Assembly: GCF_039634365.2 (NCBI RefSeq)
Contig: NZ_CP155079.2
Coordinates: 1,302,001 to 1,366,000, forward strand
Direction of reading: 5' to 3'
Origin: Mucilaginibacter sp. PAMB04168
Lineage (GTDB): Bacteria > Bacteroidota > Bacteroidia > Sphingobacteriales > Sphingobacteriaceae
DNA: 64,000 nt
Shown here: piece after piece, positions 61,540 to 64,000 of the stretch
Position numbering within the stretch: position 1 is the first letter of the stretch
Layout: each line of letters begins with the position of its first letter
Position numbers and translations under genes: made by a program
Notes under the pieces: generated by a model
What the model saw: the letters and a program-made list of their open reading frames with translations, nothing else
Told to the model about the DNA's origin: nothing
Database searches by the model: none

Positions 61540-62511
61540 TTACAGCCACTTATTCTCCAAAACCTCTTTAGCGTGGTAAGTAAGTATGGCAGTTGCGCCT
61601 GCCCGACGAATGCTGGTAAGCACTTCGGTAATAGCGCGCTGCTCGTTAAGCCAGCCTTTTTGTATGGCTGCTTTAATCATAGCATACTCGCCGCTTACGT
61701 TGTAGGCTGCAATAGGTAGTTCGGTATTGTCTTTCAGTAATTTTATTACGTCCAGGTAAGGTAATGCCGGTTTTACCATTAAAAAGTCGGCCCCTTCCTG
61801 CTCGTCCAGGTTGGCCTCAATAAGGGCTTCGCGCTGGTTGGCAGGATTCATTTGGTAGGTTTTTTTGTCGCCAAATTTGGGAGCGGAGTTCAGCGCATCA
61901 CGGAACGGGCCGTAGAATGCACTGGCGTACTTGGCCGAATAGGACATGATAGATACACCACTATAGCCATGTTCGTCCAATACCTGACGGATGAAGCCTA
62001 CGCGGCCATCCATCATATCTGATGGTGCTATAATATCGGCACCGGCGCGGGCATGAGCCAAAGCCATTTTGCCCAGTACTTCTAAAGTAGCATCATTTAA
62101 AATCTCACCATTGTCTACAATCCCGTCATGTCCGTCGCTGCTGTATGGATCCATGGCAACGTCGGTAATTACGCAAGCTTCCGGGAATTCCTTTTTTACC
62201 TCTCTGATGGCGCGGAGGTACAAACTTTCCTCACGGTAACTCTCAGTTGCGAACGTGTCTTTTAAAGCTTCATCAATGTTAGGAAACAAATCAAAAGTCT
62301 TTAAGCCCAACTTCATGCAACTTTCTACCTCGCGTAAAAGGTTATCAACCGAGTATCTGAAAATACCAGGCATTGAAGAAACTTCTGTTTTTTGATTTTC
62401 GCCATCGATAATAAACAACGGGAATATCAAATTTGCCGCACTCACATATGTTTCCTGCACCATCTGCCGGATTACTTCACTCTTTCTATTTCTTCTGGGT
62501 CGTTGTAGCAT
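61540..62511 (-). CDS. hemB: Porphobilinogen synthase (delta-aminolevulinate dehydratase) HemB
   Basis: Condenses two 5-aminolevulinate molecules to porphobilinogen. The Schiff-base Lys is in FLMVKPALPYLD, and a second Lys in YSAKYASAFYGPFRDA. The metal region DVAMDPYSSDGHDGIVDNG has Asp instead of the three Cys of the zinc-dependent enzymes, so it should be a magnesium- or potassium-type HemB. At 323 residues it is full length. It lies between hemCD and hemL, both spacers carrying repeats. Confidence 0.96.
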   Translation of the reverse strand: MLQRPRRNRKSEVIRQMVQETYVSAANLIFPLFIIDGENQKTEVSSMPGIFRYSVDNLLREVESCMKLGLKTFDLFPNIDEALKDTFATESYREESLYLRAIREVKKEFPEACVITDVAMDPYSSDGHDGIVDNGEILNDATLEVLGKMALAHARAGADIIAPSDMMDGRVGFIRQVLDEHGYSGVSIMSYSAKYASAFYGPFRDALNSAPKFGDKKTYQMNPANQREALIEANLDEQEGADFLMVKPALPYLDVIKLLKDNTELPIAAYNVSGEYAMIKAAIQKGWLNEQRAITEVLTSIRRAGATAILTYHAKEVLENKWL

Positions 62512-62524
62512 AAGCCGTTCTAAA

Positions 62525-62612
62525 ATCCCCCGGGTAAGGAAGACTTTTGTTTAAAATGTAAAAATGGTCCCCTTATAAATTAAGCCTCCCTACCGGGGAG
62601 GTGGAAAGGGGC
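62525..62612. repeat. Inverted pair of C/G-rich repeats between hemCD and hemB
   Basis: One unit near 62525-62541 (ATCCCCCGGGTAAGGAAG) and an inverted one at 62584-62612 (GCCTCCCTACCGGGGAGGTG...). The second is itself a hairpin (CCTCCC/GGGGAGG) and abuts the hemCD stop. Same family as 26847-26951 and 59991-60101. Confidence 0.55.
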
Positions 62613-62614
62613 TG

Positions 62615-64000
62615 TTATAGTCCAAACACAGCCTCGGCCAGTCCTACTTCATCGGGCGAGAAAGGCAGTGTGTAGGGTATATTGAGATCTTCAAGCTTTT
62701 TGCCGGTCGATTTCCCAATGGCAATTACCCGCTGATTGTTATCCAGTAAATTATCTTTAAAATAGGCGTCAGCGTTAGACGGACTAGTGAACACCAGTAT
62801 ATCGGCTGAAGTACCGCAGGCTACCTCTTCGGGCATGGTGGCATACACAGGCAGATCAATTATCTTAGTTTCGGTCGATAATGCTTTGTGAATACTGCGC
62901 ATAGGGCTCTCTGCTCCGGGGAATAAGATGGTTAAGCCATTGGCTATTTTAGCAAATTCCTGAGCCACCTCCGCCGTGTCTACGCTTTCGCCTACGTAGT
63001 CGGCAAAGTGGCCGTTACGACGCAGCATATCTTCAGAGCCGCTACCCATTACACCAAACTTAACCGGTTTTGCAAACTGTGGCTTTAATTGAAAAAAGTA
63101 TTCGACCGCATTTTTGCTGGTAAAAAATACCCAATCTATATTTTGGAGTATGTGCGGGTTTAAGATGGTCATGATAGGTACCGTGCGTATAAGGGAGCGT
63201 GCCTCAACCTCCATACCATGCTTTTGCAAAACACGCCTAAAATAGCTGGATGGCGGTAATTCGCGTGAGATGAATACCTGCCCAGCCAATTTGCGGTTCT
63301 TATCAAATTTTGCTAAAATCTTGTCAACCAAGCCGTCGGTAGTAGGCGAGGTGATAAACATACGGTCAGGCAAATCGTCTTCGGTATCGGCCTTAGAAGT
63401 AAATACCTGGTAAACGCCCTCGTGCTTACGGCAATAGCAGCCTAACGGCATGTGGCAGCCGCCGCCAAAACTTTTAAGCACACTGCGTTCTATAGCTAAT
63501 GCCTCGGCCACCTCAGGGTGGTGTAGTTGCTGTAATGTATTGTATAAGTCGGTATCTTTTTCGCGTATTTGTATGGCCAGCGCACCTTGTGCGGGTGCAG
63601 GCACAAACTCAGTAGGGGTTAGTTCCTCTACATGGAAATCGCTCAAGTCAATGCCTAAACGCTTTACGCCGGCTTTGGCCAGCATAATGGCATGGTAGTT
63701 TTCGCTACGCAGTTTACCTATACGGGTAGGTACATTACCACGCAGGTCATCCATCTCCAAATCGGGGCGAAGAGCACGTAATTGTGCCTTCCGGCGATTA
63801 GATGAGGTGCCTACCAAACCACCAAATTTTACCGATAATTTTTGATGAACATCCACACAATCCTTCAAGATCAACAACAGTTCAGAAGGGTCTTCCCGTT
63901 CTGAAACTGCTGCGATAATGAGTCCCGGCGGATGCTCTGTGGGCAGGTCCTTGTGCGAATGTACTGCAACATCGATGGTGCCTGCCATTAATTCTTCTTC
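62615..64000 (-). CDS. hemC-hemD: Hydroxymethylbilane synthase/uroporphyrinogen-III synthase fusion (partial)
   Basis: Bifunctional haem enzyme, cut at its 5' end by the window edge; about the first 60-70 residues of HemC are missing, and the frame stays open through 64000 (EEELMAGTIDVAVHSHKDLP). HemC part: substrate-binding AVHSHKDLPTEHP and RRKAQLRALRPDL, cofactor Cys in FGGGCHMPLGCY. From about the middle, QVFISRELPPSSYFRRVLQKHG begins a HemD domain that continues to LIRTVPIM, WVFFTSKNAVEYFF, GVMGSGSEDMLRR and VFTSPSNADAYF. The two steps, porphobilinogen to hydroxymethylbilane to uroporphyrinogen III, would be channelled. The next steps are hemE and hemJ in this locus. Confidence 0.92.
   Translation of the reverse strand, partial: EEELMAGTIDVAVHSHKDLPTEHPPGLIIAAVSEREDPSELLLILKDCVDVHQKLSVKFGGLVGTSSNRRKAQLRALRPDLEMDDLRGNVPTRIGKLRSENYHAIMLAKAGVKRLGIDLSDFHVEELTPTEFVPAPAQGALAIQIREKDTDLYNTLQQLHHPEVAEALAIERSVLKSFGGGCHMPLGCYCRKHEGVYQVFTSKADTEDDLPDRMFITSPTTDGLVDKILAKFDKNRKLAGQVFISRELPPSSYFRRVLQKHGMEVEARSLIRTVPIMTILNPHILQNIDWVFFTSKNAVEYFFQLKPQFAKPVKFGVMGSGSEDMLRRNGHFADYVGESVDTAEVAQEFAKIANGLTILFPGAESPMRSIHKALSTETKIIDLPVYATMPEEVACGTSADILVFTSPSNADAYFKDNLLDNNQRVIAIGKSTGKKLEDLNIPYTLPFSPDEVGLAEAVFGL

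Noticed and set aside
1..64000. CRISPR array, tRNA, rRNA, prophage or IS element
   Set aside because: No regularly spaced direct repeats, cloverleaf, rRNA signature, transposase or phage structural gene was recognised on either strand by reading; a tRNAscan or ISfinder run was not possible.

Overview
The window looks like a chromosomal segment of a Bacteroidota bacterium, most likely of the family Sphingobacteriaceae (Mucilaginibacter/Pedobacter type). The reasons are the long form of IspG, the LytS/LytTR and MoxR/DUF58/DUF4175/DUF4159 gene sets, GH2 and M1 families of Bacteroidota type, few Shine-Dalgarno sequences, and several TAnnTTTG-type -7 promoter boxes. The genus is an inference from gene families. 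No rRNA, tRNA, CRISPR array, prophage or complete insertion sequence was seen.

Layout. 0-5 kb: a lipoprotein acid phosphatase (cut by the window edge), msrA, a zinc alcohol dehydrogenase, a PhyH-type dioxygenase and two unknown membrane proteins. 5.2-6.2 kb: an AT-rich stretch with a HEAT-repeat protein. 6.2-12.7 kb: an M1 peptidase/HupE pair divergent from a DUF6702 protein and a GH2 beta-galactosidase. 12.7-19.7 kb: a PAS protein without a kinase ATPase domain, an unknown lipoprotein, an rRNA-type methyltransferase, a hybrid histidine kinase and small unknown membrane proteins. 19.8-23.6 kb: mlaF-mlaE, an SDR enzyme and a PspC/LiaF-like envelope pair. 23.8-32.5 kb: five TldD/PmbA-family genes, three of them with a Tat-like signal. 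32.5-41.5 kb: a MoxR/DUF58/BatA/DUF4175 operon, DUF4159 and a GYF-RDD protein. 41.6-48.4 kb: ispG, three TonB-C-terminal-like proteins and a LytS/LytTR pair; part of this region is a decayed tandem duplication. 48.4-56 kb: a pyruvate:quinone oxidoreductase, an MBL hydrolase, an amidohydrolase, an ECF sigma/anti-sigma/beta-barrel operon and an orphan ABC ATPase. 56.1-64 kb: a haem-biosynthesis locus (hemCD fusion, hemB, hemL, hemE, hemJ) with an OmpR-type two-component system and a TPR protein embedded in it.

How the genes work together. The right-hand locus encodes the steps from glutamate-1-semialdehyde to uroporphyrinogen III and coproporphyrinogen III, plus HemJ for protoporphyrinogen oxidation. 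The embedded kinase and regulator suggest envelope- or redox-linked control (inference). The TldD/PmbA array consists of two gene sets separated by a terminator; only the TldD subunits carry export signals, which suggests piggy-back export of their partners. Short palindromic or inverted-pair repeats of about 80-110 bp sit in several spacers, four of the five in the haem locus. One of them encodes the C-terminal tail of HemL.
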